Positions 22,125-31,590 of a DNA stretch of 64,000 nt are shown piece by piece. The notes beneath the pieces are model-generated. The model did no database searches, was not told the DNA's origin, and was given only the letters and a program-made list of their open reading frames with translations. The position numbers and the translations under genes were made by a program. Source of the DNA: Lasiodiplodia sp. COLG20. Taxonomy: Eukaryota > Ascomycota > Dothideomycetes > Botryosphaeriales > Botryosphaeriaceae. Location: positions 1,364,001-1,428,000 of the forward strand of contig VNWV01000004.1 in assembly GCA_009801085.1 (NCBI GenBank), given 5' to 3'. The stretch's first letter is position 1. Every line of letters begins with the position of its first letter.

Positions 22125-22799
22125 CCTGGTGAGGTTGCAATTGGAAGTGGTGGCCGGGGACTGAGGGTTGGGACGATGGTTTGCACAGGACTGCCGACGA
22201 CACTCAGCGGCTGCCGCTCATTATCAGCGGATTGCTGCCTGTTCGCGTTACTGGCAAGGCACTAGTCCAGGCAGACAGATTCCTCAGCCTCACACGGCCA
22301 GGTGAAGCCTTGCTTCAAGCTGCGCACTTAGGCGGCAGGCTCGCAGGCTGTGTCGATGCTTAGTCGGTGACTTTGGCAAATGGGCAAAGCCTGTGAGTGG
22401 TTGCGGGCGTGCCGAGCCGTTGTCGGCTTGCAAGGTGGGAATCTCCGCTTAGTCATTGACCCTTTTCGCTTCGCTCCATCCCCCGCATTTCCGACTCCTC
22501 GCCTCCGCTCTCGTGCACGTCATTTCCGCCTGTTTCCAGTTTTCGAGTAACACGCGCTCGCTGAGCGGTGAGCTACGCTTCTTATAAAGACCCATACAAA
22601 TCGGCCCTGAGAAGAGTATTCCGACGCGACGGTCTCAGCGCGCCCTCGAGTCGGTGCGCCATCAGTCCTCATTATCCCCGGAAATCCCCAAAAGGGAAAT
22701 CCGGACACATACGCCCTCGAGGCGGGGTCGTTGCTCCTGGAAAACGATTCCGACTCAATCACACTCAACCGGAATACATAAGCGCCGTCAGCCGCCACC
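22125..22799. other. Divergent promoter region, Nudix / small protein
   Basis: A 675-bp head-to-head spacer. The part next to the small protein gene (22460-22560) is C/T-rich. Nothing else recognised. Confidence 0.55.
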
Positions 22800-23102
22800 A
22801 TGTCGAAGAAACACGTCAAGCTCTCCGCAGGCTTCAACATCGACGCCTCAAACTACTACCAGCGCACCGTCAACAACAACACCGGCGAGACCAAAGTTTT
22901 CCACCAGACCCAGCCTGTCACCGGCACTGCCAAAGTCACCATCACCAACAAACCTCTCAAGCTCGAGCACAGCTGTACTTCCGGGCCGAGCCACACCGAG
23001 CATCACTCAACCTGGACTCCCAAGACTGAGCAAGAGTCACGCACCTCCTCCAACGAAGCAAAGAAAGGTGCCAGCGACGACAGCTCCGCCCTGTTCGAGT
23101 AG
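22800..23102 (+). CDS. Small hydrophilic protein of unknown function, immediately upstream of RpiB-like gene
   Basis: An intronless 100-codon frame starting in an excellent context (GCCGCCACCATG). I do not recognise the family. It is rich in Ser, Thr, Lys and Asn, has no signal peptide or membrane segment, and shows two threonine-rich beta-like stretches (KVFHQTQ... and AKVTITNKPLKLEH) before a disordered end (from about residue 60). Codon use favours C-ending codons as in the neighbouring real genes, which supports it being coding. Its stop is only 16 bp before the next ATG. It could be an independent short gene, the first cistron of a shared transcript, or a long upstream frame. Confidence 0.6.
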   Translation: MSKKHVKLSAGFNIDASNYYQRTVNNNTGETKVFHQTQPVTGTAKVTITNKPLKLEHSCTSGPSHTEHHSTWTPKTEQESRTSSNEAKKGASDDSSALFE

Positions 23103-23118
23103 ACATTAGCACTCAACC

Positions 23119-23604
23119 ATGTCGAATCTCAAGCCCCTGCGCATCGTAATCGGATGCGACGATGCCGGCGTCAACTATAAGAACGCCATCAAAGCCGACT
23201 TCGAGAAGAGCGATCTGGTAGCCTCGGTAACGGACGTCGGCGTCGACGCAAATCACGATAAAACCGCCTACCCGCACATCGCCGTCGACGCTGCCAAGAT
23301 GGTCAGCGAAGGCAAGGCAGATCGCGCTCTGCTAATTTGCGGTACTGGGTTGGGTGTCGCCATCAGTGCCAATAAGGTCCCCGGCGTTCGTGCTGTCACG
23401 GCACACGACAGCTTCAGCGTCGAGAGGGCGATCCTTAGCAATGATGCCCAGGTCCTGTGTATGGGTGAGAGGGTGGTTGGCTTGGAGGTTGCCCGGAGAT
23501 TGGCCAAGGAGTGGCTGGCCTACCGCTTCGACCCGTCGAGCGCGAGTGCTCAAAAGGTTCAGGCCATTACGGATCATGAGAAAAAGAACTTTGATTTGCA
23601 GTAG
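23119..23604 (+). CDS. RpiB/LacA/LacB-family sugar-phosphate isomerase
   Basis: Single exon, 161 residues, the normal RpiB length. The family interconverts aldose and ketose phosphates (ribose 5-phosphate/ribulose 5-phosphate in bacteria; some fungal relatives act on other four- or five-carbon sugars). Seen: N-terminal [13 protein letters not shown] (phosphate-binding region, Asp14/15), Cys74 in [15 protein letters not shown] (the catalytic base and anion-hole loop), [16 protein letters not shown] and [14 protein letters not shown]. RpiB-type enzymes are scattered in fungi and are mainly bacterial, so acquisition by transfer long ago is possible, though codon use looks native. It follows a 100-codon frame by 16 bp on the same strand. 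Confidence 0.88.
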   Translation: MSNLKPLRIVIGCDDAGVNYKNAIKADFEKSDLVASVTDVGVDANHDKTAYPHIAVDAAKMVSEGKADRALLICGTGLGVAISANKVPGVRAVTAHDSFSVERAILSNDAQVLCMGERVVGLEVARRLAKEWLAYRFDPSSASAQKVQAITDHEKKNFDLQ

Positions 23605-24927
23605 GCATTAGCCGAATGCGTTGGCTACACTGTTCGTTCTTTTCAATCACGTCGTTCTGGCTCAGGAATGTTCAGCGGTCATCACGCACCTTGAAAAATG
23701 AATATCCACTTTTTGTTATTAAGCTCCCTACTTGTGTTTAATGGAATAAATAAGTATCGATGTGTTCACTTGAGCAGTTAAGTACTCTTGAGAAGAATAA
23801 AGCTATGTTAATGTCCCGAGCAAAATTATCCCGAGTTTGACCGGAATGCCAAAGCCTCTATCTTTATGCAAAAGCCGAGATGAAGGAAGCTCTTGTAGAA
23901 TCGGCAATTTTGTTGAATTCAAAGCAGCCGTTGTCTACTACCGGCTTCGCAGATCTAACATTGATTCCCAGTTATCCTAGTAGGTTAGCCCTTTTAAGAA
24001 TGGCGAGCTAAATATGAAAAGATTGCTATATAGAATCACTGTAGACTGTAGTAGATAGTACAATAATAGCTAGTACACGCAATCTAAAGCTATTTCATCT
24101 ATCTTAATTTATGCACCTACTAGGTAGTCTGAGACTTACAATCTTGCTTCCAGTAGGGCTACACCGCCCATACTACTGACTGCCCATTTTCTTCAAACCA
24201 ACCACCTAAAATAAAAAGGGAAGAAAAATAGAAATGACACAATCATTTCGTGCATCATTTGCTATTTTCTGATCCAAATCGCTTACTTCGAACCCTCCAA
24301 TAATCAGCCAAGTGATCCTACTCCCTTGCAGCATTTTGTATGGAGAAGGGGCCTTCTTTTCCATGCACGTGCGCATGGATGCGCCGAATTGCTAGTCCGT
24401 GATGTACTACTGGTAGTGTCGGTAGTCCCGACGGGCGTAGCTGCGTTGGCTAAAGGAACGGCTTTGTCGCGAAATATCGGGCGCTAAAGTGGCATGGGTG
24501 TCAGGGGCTGTTACTCAAAATAGAAGGTCAGGTGTCTACATTTACGCGCATTCCGAAAGGCGGGGAAGAAGTCAGGCGTCGGCCCGCGGAACGTAATTGA
24601 GGACGAGCGAGGCTAACATGTGAAAGCACGAGAGCATTCGCTGCGCAGAGAACTCAAGATACCCGACGGCCGTGTTTAGTTTAGACCATGCGGTGGAAGT
24701 AAGTGATGCTAGGGCGGAGACACCTTTGTGGGCCCCTCTATACAGCTGTACTATGGTTGGTGAGACATTTATTAATAGCCCAACTTCCTGACGCCAGTCC
24801 TGCAGACCGTTTAGGCCATATCCGGGCCCGGTATTAGTCTGAATAGGAAATGTCACGCCAAAGCTTAGAAATGATTGAAGTGTAGGATTTCCTGATGGCT
24901 ACCCCTCTTCTCTTCCTGTCTCCCACT
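23605..24927. other. A+T-rich intergenic stretch, RpiB-like / DUF1989
   Basis: About 1.3 kb between tail-to-tail genes. From about 23690 to 24300 the sequence is clearly richer in A+T and in TA dinucleotides (CTATATAG, CTAGTAG, TAGTACAATAATAGC) than anything nearby. That is what decayed, RIP-mutated repeats look like in these fungi, but I see no terminal repeats or transposase remnants. A 94-codon frame at 24572-24856 (minus) has no recognisable content. Confidence 0.5.
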
Positions 24928-25734
24928 TCAGTCATCCAACACCTGAAAATGCGCATCACTCGGCATCTTTGCATTGATATCCAGCACATCCTGCGGGCAC
25001 GCGCTCATCGCCACGACCACGTCCCTCTCGGCCCTTAGCACAACATAATCCCCCGGCTTCGTCACAGGATGCTCGAAGCTCAAATCCTTCACGTACGCAG
25101 TCCCCGCTGTTGGGATGTTCATGAATAGGTTGAACGGATCCGGTACCCTTCCTCCCAACCTCGCCTGCAGCTGCCTTAATCCATCCTTCTGCTCCGGATT
25201 CAACCCCAGCCCGCTGCCAGCCTCGGGCAGCGAGGATGAGGTGGACAGCAGCGCGTCCAGCGCATCCCAGCAGTTGTCCGTGCAAGACTCGTGGTACCCC
25301 TCAACGCCAAGTTCGGCGAAGCGCCAACGGTCGCACGCCGCGATCAGCGTGTCATGCACGCCAGGCGACGTATCTTCAACAATGGTCATCATGGGGGCGC
25401 GCTTCTGGCTGCGCAGGACATCGCCAACGCCCGGGTGCGTCTTGCAGAGGCTGGCGCGCGTGTGGCTCATGGATGCATATTCGGGCACGCTCGCGGCGAT
25501 GTTGGCCGGGGTGCTGTATGAGGTAAGTGACGAGGCGGTGGCAGCGGGGAAGAGCGGGGCGTCTGGGTTGGAATTGGAGTCGGACGCGGCGGTGCTGGCG
25601 GTGGGTAGAGCGAAGGCCCACGTGTCGACGACTTGTGTACCGGGTGTGTTGATGATCTTGATGCGTTGGCCGCGGCGGACGAGGGTCGCAGCACCCCGGC
25701 GGGCGGGGATCACTTGAATGGGAGGATCGATCAT
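24928..25734 (-). CDS. DUF1989 / urea carboxylase-associated family protein
   Basis: Single exon, 268 residues. The domain is found next to urea carboxylase genes in bacteria and as stand-alone proteins in fungi; its function is not established. Conserved parts: N-terminal IPARRGAATLVRRGQRIKIIN, the middle HTRASLCKTHPGVGDVLRSQKRAPMMTI region (given here in part), a Cys-containing ESCTDNCWDAL, then PDPFNLFMNIPTA and the end KPGDYVVLRAERDVVVAMSACPQD. The HTR and Cys clusters are family hallmarks consistent with a cupin-like, possibly metal-binding fold. An Ala/Ser-rich insertion lies at about residues 45-75. No signal peptide. Confidence 0.85.
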   Translation of the reverse strand: MIDPPIQVIPARRGAATLVRRGQRIKIINTPGTQVVDTWAFALPTASTAASDSNSNPDAPLFPAATASSLTSYSTPANIAASVPEYASMSHTRASLCKTHPGVGDVLRSQKRAPMMTIVEDTSPGVHDTLIAACDRWRFAELGVEGYHESCTDNCWDALDALLSTSSSLPEAGSGLGLNPEQKDGLRQLQARLGGRVPDPFNLFMNIPTAGTAYVKDLSFEHPVTKPGDYVVLRAERDVVVAMSACPQDVLDINAKMPSDAHFQVLDD

Positions 25735-27310
25735 GGCTTTGATGGCGGGGGGTGACGCAGACAGAGAATGAAGTGCACAGTGTGCTTAACAAGCTACAGT
25801 GAATGGTGTTGGCAAGGCCGGAGGCGGTAAGTGACCCCGCCATGATCGGCATCAAGGTTCGCTTGCCGTAGCTCTATCGTCCATGGCGGTCGATCCGACA
25901 CAGGCAAGCCCCATCCATCTCTTGGTCTTTGTGGTCGATGGCGTGTTGAATGGATCTTCTAGCTTGAGATGTCTGACGTCGTTGTACTTCGGAGGTAGAT
26001 GCGCCGAGGCTGCGTCTGTGTCTGTGTCTCGACAGCCGGATTACCGCATGTAGAATCCCGCCTTGCCTCCGGTCTTGATATTGCACGGCGGCTGTCTTTA
26101 TTCCCAAAAGGGGAAGAAAAGAAGAGGAATCAGTTGTCGAGGCGCACTTCCTCAGAGACAAGCCAGCGAGCATTATTGAAGTTCCAAGGACAAGACCATC
26201 GGCTAGGCGTCTCTGCGGCACTGCGGCACAGCGTCTAATTTCCGGGAGCGATCAGCGAAAACATAGCTGGCAGGAGTTGCTTTAAGCGGTGGCGTGTGAT
26301 ATCAGACACTCTGACACGGGTAAACGGCGACGTGATAGGCAGTTCGGCAATGGAGCCGGCTTCTCGTCTCGGCGTTTTGCAGGGCGGCTATGCGAGCGGT
26401 TTGACCCACCGACAGCAAGTTGGTGAGCAAAGAAGTCGAGACTGGCGGGCGTGAGGCTTAAGTTTCGGTAGGAGCTGGCGGGTTGCCGCAACGGGTAGGC
26501 GCGAGGTTAGTCATCGGCGGCTCGGCTGCGCACGTTTTCCAAAACACCAACCTCACGCATCGCCAGTCTCAGCCCCTGAACACCACCACTCCGCCAAAAC
26601 ACCGTGTGAATCAGCGTCCGGCCAATCTGCTCGACAGCTCTGTTTCCGGTCGCCTGATCTTTCCCGCGCCAAAACGCCGCGCCTGGCGTGTCGTGCGTCA
26701 AAACATGCAGTGCTTTCAGAGTCGCCGGGCAGGTCGAGGGCACTCTCGCTGACCCGCCGAGTGCAGCGCTACCAGAGCCGTGCTCGCCAAGTGGAGCGCT
26801 GCCGCGGAGCATATTTCTATGCTTATCTTGCAATTTGCCCGATGGAGTATAACGCAGCCTCTAAGAGGCCGTGCATTGCGTCAACGTTATTCCCGCTAAA
26901 AATTGCTCGCCGCAACGCCAACTTCCAAGACGTGCCAAGCTCATGCTTTGGCAGCTTGACCATCTGGGCGCCCTTGCCCCACAGTTCTCCGCCACTCCAA
27001 AACTCGTATCACGGGCCTTCTTCCACTTGCCATCATGGTCCGTGTTGGAGCTGCCGCCCGGCTGCAAAGCCGCATCGCTGTAGCAATACCGTTTCGCCGC
27101 CGGCAATAGTGGGTCTCTACTGCTCACCACCAGCTAGCTAAAAGCCCGAGAGAGCGACACCTTCTTGCTCATCAGCCTTCGCTCATCACTTCCATTCCAT
27201 CCCATTCCATCATCGGGCCCTGGTGGTTCTAATTACTTTCTCTTCCATACACATTTACTGTCTTTTATTACTTGCCCGTGCCGGTCACGTCTCTTCCACC
27301 CACCGTTAAA
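25735..27310. other. Divergent intergenic region, DUF1989 / second Egh16-like gene
   Basis: About 1.6 kb. It contains the upstream region of the second Egh16-like gene, ending in a C/T-rich leader (27160-27300) with repeated CATTCCATCC-type words. The several 70-140 codon frames overlap on both strands and are not recognisable. No repeat or RNA gene seen. Confidence 0.5.
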
Positions 27311-28252
27311 ATGCAGTTCACCTCATTTGTTGCCCTTCTGGCTGGCGCGTCGACCGTCTACGCCCACGGTGTTATCCTTGCGGCCGAGGGCGACAAGGGC
27401 AAGAGCCAAGGCTTCCTCGGTACGCATGCAAACCACTGCCGGCTGTCAACCAACTAACATCACCCAGTCAACGAAAACGTTGCAAGAAACTGCACCGAGA
27501 TCAACCCTTGCCAGCAGGACAGCGTCATCATCCGCGATGCCGAGATCACGCAGAACATCGTGAACGGCTGCGGGCGCACCGAGCTCAACGGCAACATCGA
27601 CATTGGCGAGCAGACTGAGAATGAGCTGGCAGCCAACCGCATGACCCAGGTCTCCAAGGGCTCGTCCGTCGCAGTCACCATCCACCAGGTGAACGCCGAC
27701 GGCGCCGGCCCCTACGAGTGTGATCTGGATCAGTCGAGCAACGCCGGCACCTTTGAGAAGCTCCAGGTCTCCAACAACGTGCCGGGCGAGAACGGTCTGT
27801 CGGATGCGAAGTTCAAGGACTTCACCATCAACGTTCAGATGCCTGATAACCTGAACTGCACTGGCGGTGAGCACTCCCATCCCCATCCCCATCCAAGCCC
27901 GCAAATTAAGACTTCTGCCAGCGTCCACCGGCAACATCTGCACCGTCCGCTGCCGCAACAACGCCCTTGCTGGCCCCTTCGGCGGCTGCTTTGCCGTTCA
28001 GCAGACCGACAACGAAGGTCGCCCCCAGAACCAAGCAGCTAGCGCGATTGAGACCGCTCAGACCCTCGATGGTATTTCCAAGCAGATCCAGGTCAATCAG
28101 GCCGACTTCAAAACCGCGATCGAGGCTAACCAGGCGGCCGGCGCTGCTGGCGGTGGTGCGGGCGCCGCCGCGGCCGAGGCCTTGATCAACGGTACAGAAA
28201 ACGCAGGTGCTGCAGCGAGTGCTGCCGCTGCCGCTGACTCTGCGAACAATGG

Positions 28253-28291
<39 letters not shown>

Positions 28292-28538
28292 CCAGAACAA
28301 CGGCAACAACAATGACAACGACAACAACCAGAACACCGGCAACAACAACCAGAACAACAACAATAACAACAACAACCAGAACCAGAACAACAATGGCAAC
28401 GGTGGCAACAACAACCGTAATGGTGGCAACAACAACAACAACGGAGGATTCCGCAACGGCTTCGGTAACTTCTTTGGAAACAACAAGGCCAAGAGGCAGG
28501 TCCTTCACAAGCGACTGGCTCTCCCGTTCCTCTCCTAA
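27311..28538 (+). CDS. Egh16-like secreted protein, copy 2, with Asn-rich C-terminal tail
   Basis: Three exons: 27311-27419, 27468-27866, 27922-28538 (introns 48 and 55 nt); 374 residues. Signal peptide MQFTSFVALLAGASTVYA, then the same domain as the protein at 3669: SVAVTIHQVNADGAGPYECD, a PGENG block and the C-terminal ICTVRCRNNALAGPFGGC. Both introns fall at the same places as in the other copy, so the two are paralogues, but the N-terminal [10 protein letters not shown] block is replaced by an unrelated Cys-containing stretch here. After the domain come a helical Ala-rich part and an Asn-rich tail (about residues 285-355) built from AAC repeats, ending KAKRQVLHKR, which has Lys-Arg sites of the type cut by Kex2. 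Confidence 0.88.
28254..28292 (+). repeat. (AAC)13 microsatellite encoding poly-Asn
   Basis: Thirteen perfect AAC units in frame, followed by interrupted AAC/CAG/GGC units to about 28445. Length changes in threes would alter the Asn tail without breaking the frame. Confidence 0.95.
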
Positions 28539-29553
28539 TGCTCATCCACCCGTCCCAACAGGCAGCAGCAGGCGAGCCCGCAATCCTCTTCAACCTCCTC
28601 TGCTCCAACACCTTCCTCCTCTTCGACACCGGCGGTGCAAAAGGCACACTTGAGTGAGATTATGCGAACGGGACTGAAGAAGGCGATTACTCATCCCAGG
28701 CGCTGATCTGAGCCAGACAGAGGCAGGGGGCGATGGATACCACGTGCACAGATAGTGTTTTCTTTTGTCATAGCCACCAGCTATTTACTACACTTCTTCT
28801 TCTTCTTCTTATTAGACCTTTGGATGCGGCGAATTGAAGTGCCCTTTGAATTATGTACTATCATGCCGGTCTCAATGAATACAACGTTCTACTCAGAGGT
28901 TGATTTCGTGTCTATCAAATTGGATGCAACCTGGAATCTGTAAGCTTAGCGGCAATAAAGCTCGAGCCCTAAGTAGTATATTTTGATCTGTTTCCTTGTG
29001 CAATCAGGGATATGTAAGCAGCTAGAGGAGAATGACGCTAGAAAGAATGCAACTAGCTCGTACGAACATATGCATGTCAGCCTATGCCGTACTCTCGTAC
29101 AACCGACACCATCGTCAAGTCTCTTTATCTAGGAGAATGGTCCATCCAAAAACATGGAGCGTGGAAGAACTACGAAGGGAACAGTAACGTCTTCAGAAAA
29201 AGCTGAACTTCCAATACTAATCATCTCCTCGTGTCAAGAAGACTCCTGCGAACCGCACCCTTGCTCGTATTCCCTGCAACACAAGCATGCGGTGACACCC
29301 CAAGAAAATCTCAGCTTTCACGCCATTTTCCTCTTTTAGGCTGTAGAGGAAGCCCTGCCATGTGTCTGTTCTACATTTCCCGTGGACCCATGCACCAGCC
29401 CTTGATGAATATGGAGCCTCATCCCGGCGCCAGTGATTTAGCTTCCTGCAGTATCGGGCCCAGCCAAGGCCACGGAGTGACTTTCCTAACCCCGTCGGTT
29501 TTCTGTGTTTTCAGCTCCGTCTCTCACTTCCAAACCACCTTACTATCGCCACG
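28539..29553. other. Intergenic, upstream of the chitin-binding protein
   Basis: About 1.0 kb. It holds a (CTT)6 run at 28793-28810 and short unrecognised frames. The last 100 bp before 29554 are C/T-rich, as expected for a leader. Confidence 0.55.
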
Positions 29554-30370
29554 ATGATGGTGCCGTTTATTTTCCCCTTTCTGACCATGCTGCTGGTTCT
29601 CAGAGCAGCAGGTGCACGGGGGGATGGGAACAGCAGCACTCCCACCAATGCGACAAATGCGACGCAGCCCACACCCTCGGGTCCGATCACGACTGACGCT
29701 ATGTGCGGGCCAGACCATAACAATACTGTCTGCGTGCTCGACGGTATCGCGCCATGTTGCAGGTTCGTCCGGTCCTCCCCCACGTCCCTCACTCGGCTAA
29801 CACGCCCTTCTACTGCTCCCAGCCAAAACGGGTAAGTTCCGACAGTCAACCTCCATAGTCTCGACAAACTAACAAACGAAACAAAACAGTTTCTGTGGAG
29901 GCGACAAACGCTACTGCTCCGCCCCGGGTTGCCAACCGCTCTTCGGTCTCTGCCAAGTCCCCAACAGCAGTACACTCGGCAACCCGGCCTGCAGCTGGTC
30001 CTCGCAAGGCACGAGTCCGCGCTGCGACGGCCAGTGTGGGGCCGACCATAACAACGCACTGTGCGATGCGTCCGCCGCCACCGACGCCTTCGAGGAGTAT
30101 GGCGTTTTCGGATATGGGCCGTGTTGTAGCAAAGCGGGGTTTTGCGGCAATACAAGTGATCACTGCGACCGAGAAATGGGCTGTCAGAGCGGATGCTGGG
30201 GGAGCGATGACGATGACGCGGCCTCTTCGTCGTCGTCGACCGCCAAGGGGCCTGTGAACACCGTGACTGTCACAGCAACGGCGACGGCGAGCGCAGCGGG
30301 CGTCAGAGGAGTGCCGGACGCAGTGGTCGCCATGGGACTAGGGGTGATGGGGGTGATGCTGGGGATTTGA
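29554..30370 (+). CDS. Secreted, probably GPI-anchored protein with two hevein-type chitin-binding modules
   Basis: Three exons: 29554-29762, a 9-nt exon at 29823-29831, and 29890-30370 (introns 60 and 58 nt); 232 residues. Signal peptide at 1-22, then an Asn/Thr linker with N-glycosylation sites. The first module (about 50-95) reads APCCSQNGFCGGDKRYC...CQ; the second (about 120-175) has CGADHNNALC, YGPCCSKAGFCGNTSDHC and GCQSGC. Both follow the CC-S-x-x-G-x-CG chitin-binding pattern. A Ser/Asp-rich spacer leads to a hydrophobic C-terminus (VVAMGLGVMGVMLGI) that fits a GPI-attachment signal. The tiny exon codes the QNG of the first module. Likely role: cell-wall protein or chitin-shielding factor; this is inferred. 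Confidence 0.82.
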
Positions 30371-30654
30371 GAAAATGTCTGATTGATAATGCTAATAGGA
30401 AACATGAGTTCACTACGCCATACACATGCTTTACTCCTTCTGAAATGCTTTGAAAATGGCTGTTCTTGGTAATTTTGTATAATGACAGCCCGTTGAGTTT
30501 GTCTAAGAAGTTCTCCTCAGTGCTACATAGGATCCCTTGTAGAAATTATACGCCACCATAGTCAGCAGTGGTAGATGGATGCTGCGCGATTGACGAGTAT
30601 ATGACATCCGGATATACCTGCATACAGTAAATGGCGAATGTAAGCTATTGACAA

Positions 30655-31590
30655 TTAGTCCTTTCCCTGCTCTTGACCTTTCATTACATTAAGGTCTAGC
30701 GGGGAAGAACCTTCCATCTCGTGTCTTTCGTCCCCGGAACTCAGCTCCTGGGGAGCTTGTCTCCCACCAAGTTCGTGCCTTGCGCCTTCCGCTTTCAGCT
30801 CGTGTCGCATACTGATGCCATCAAGCTCTGCCGTCGCCGAACTGTTCTTCTGTTGTCTCTTCCTTCTCATAGCCCAGAGCGCCAAGGCTCCCAGCCCACT
30901 TGCACCAGCAACGCTTCCAACCGCGATTCCCGCAATCGCTCCCGCCTGCAGCCCTGTTCCTCCCTCGCCGTCACTCTGAGCTGACGTCGTGGAAGCTGCT
31001 GAGCCTGGGCTAGTCACTGCCGTAGAGATCGAGCTCGAGCCGACAAGACTCCTCGTTGAGCTCGCGGCGCTCTTGTCGATGACCCTGAACGCATCCCAAT
31101 CACCTACCAGGTCGAACAGATTCGAGTCGTCTTGGCAGCACGTTGCGGTGGAGTCTTTATTGTCGATATCGCAGCAAACCTTGCCGCCGGCATCCGGACA
31201 GCGGATTATACCGCAGCCATAGTCCGGGGATTTCGCTGTCGGAGCTGTCAGCTCGCGGCTCGTAAGCAGGAATGAGCCAGGCTCCTCACCTTGGCAAAAT
31301 TGCGGGCACGCGTTAGAAGTCCATGTCTTGTCGGTACAGGTGCCGCGGTTGTAGCGGTACTGGGTGGGGCTCAGGACGTCGCAGATCTTGTTATCGAGGC
31401 AGCTGACATTGGTCGTGCAGCAGAAGGACTCGGTCGTATCTAAGCGACAGGCGTAGTCGTTAGTCGCGATGGTGCCGTCCGGGTAGTAGCAGAGCGGGAC
31501 GTGGCCATCGCCGCTTTGAGCGGCAAGAATGACGTCGAGGAGCAAGAGAAATGGGAGTGCACGGCGGGACGCAAGGCTAGCGGAGCGCAT
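30655..31590 (-). CDS. Cys-rich ectodomain single-pass membrane protein
   Basis: 311 residues as one open frame. Signal peptide (about 1-25, PFLLLLDVILAAQ), an ectodomain with about 18 Cys beginning LCYYPDGTIATNDYAC, a Ser/Thr/Gly stalk, one transmembrane helix at about 212-236 (IAGIAVGSVAGASGLGALAL), a basic RRKRQQK stop-transfer and a cytoplasmic tail with repeated HEL/QEL/HEM words (RHELKAE, RHELGGR, PQELSSG, RHEMEG). This layout is common in fungal cell-surface proteins resembling wall sensors; no specific function is known. A 54-nt segment (31289-31236) has donor GTGAGG and a CAG acceptor and is in frame, so it may be an intron, which would give 293 residues. It is tail-to-tail with the chitin-binding gene. 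Confidence 0.78.
   Translation of the reverse strand: MRSASLASRRALPFLLLLDVILAAQSGDGHVPLCYYPDGTIATNDYACRLDTTESFCCTTNVSCLDNKICDVLSPTQYRYNRGTCTDKTWTSNACPQFCQGEEPGSFLLTSRELTAPTAKSPDYGCGIIRCPDAGGKVCCDIDNKDSTATCCQDDSNLFDLVGDWDAFRVIDKSAASSTRSLVGSSSISTAVTSPGSAASTTSAQSDGEGGTGLQAGAIAGIAVGSVAGASGLGALALWAMRRKRQQKNSSATAELDGISMRHELKAEGARHELGGRQAPQELSSGDERHEMEGSSPLDLNVMKGQEQGKD

Noticed and set aside
24572..24856. 94-codon minus-strand gene
   Set aside because: No motif, no start context and no intron partner; it sits at the edge of the A+T-rich patch.
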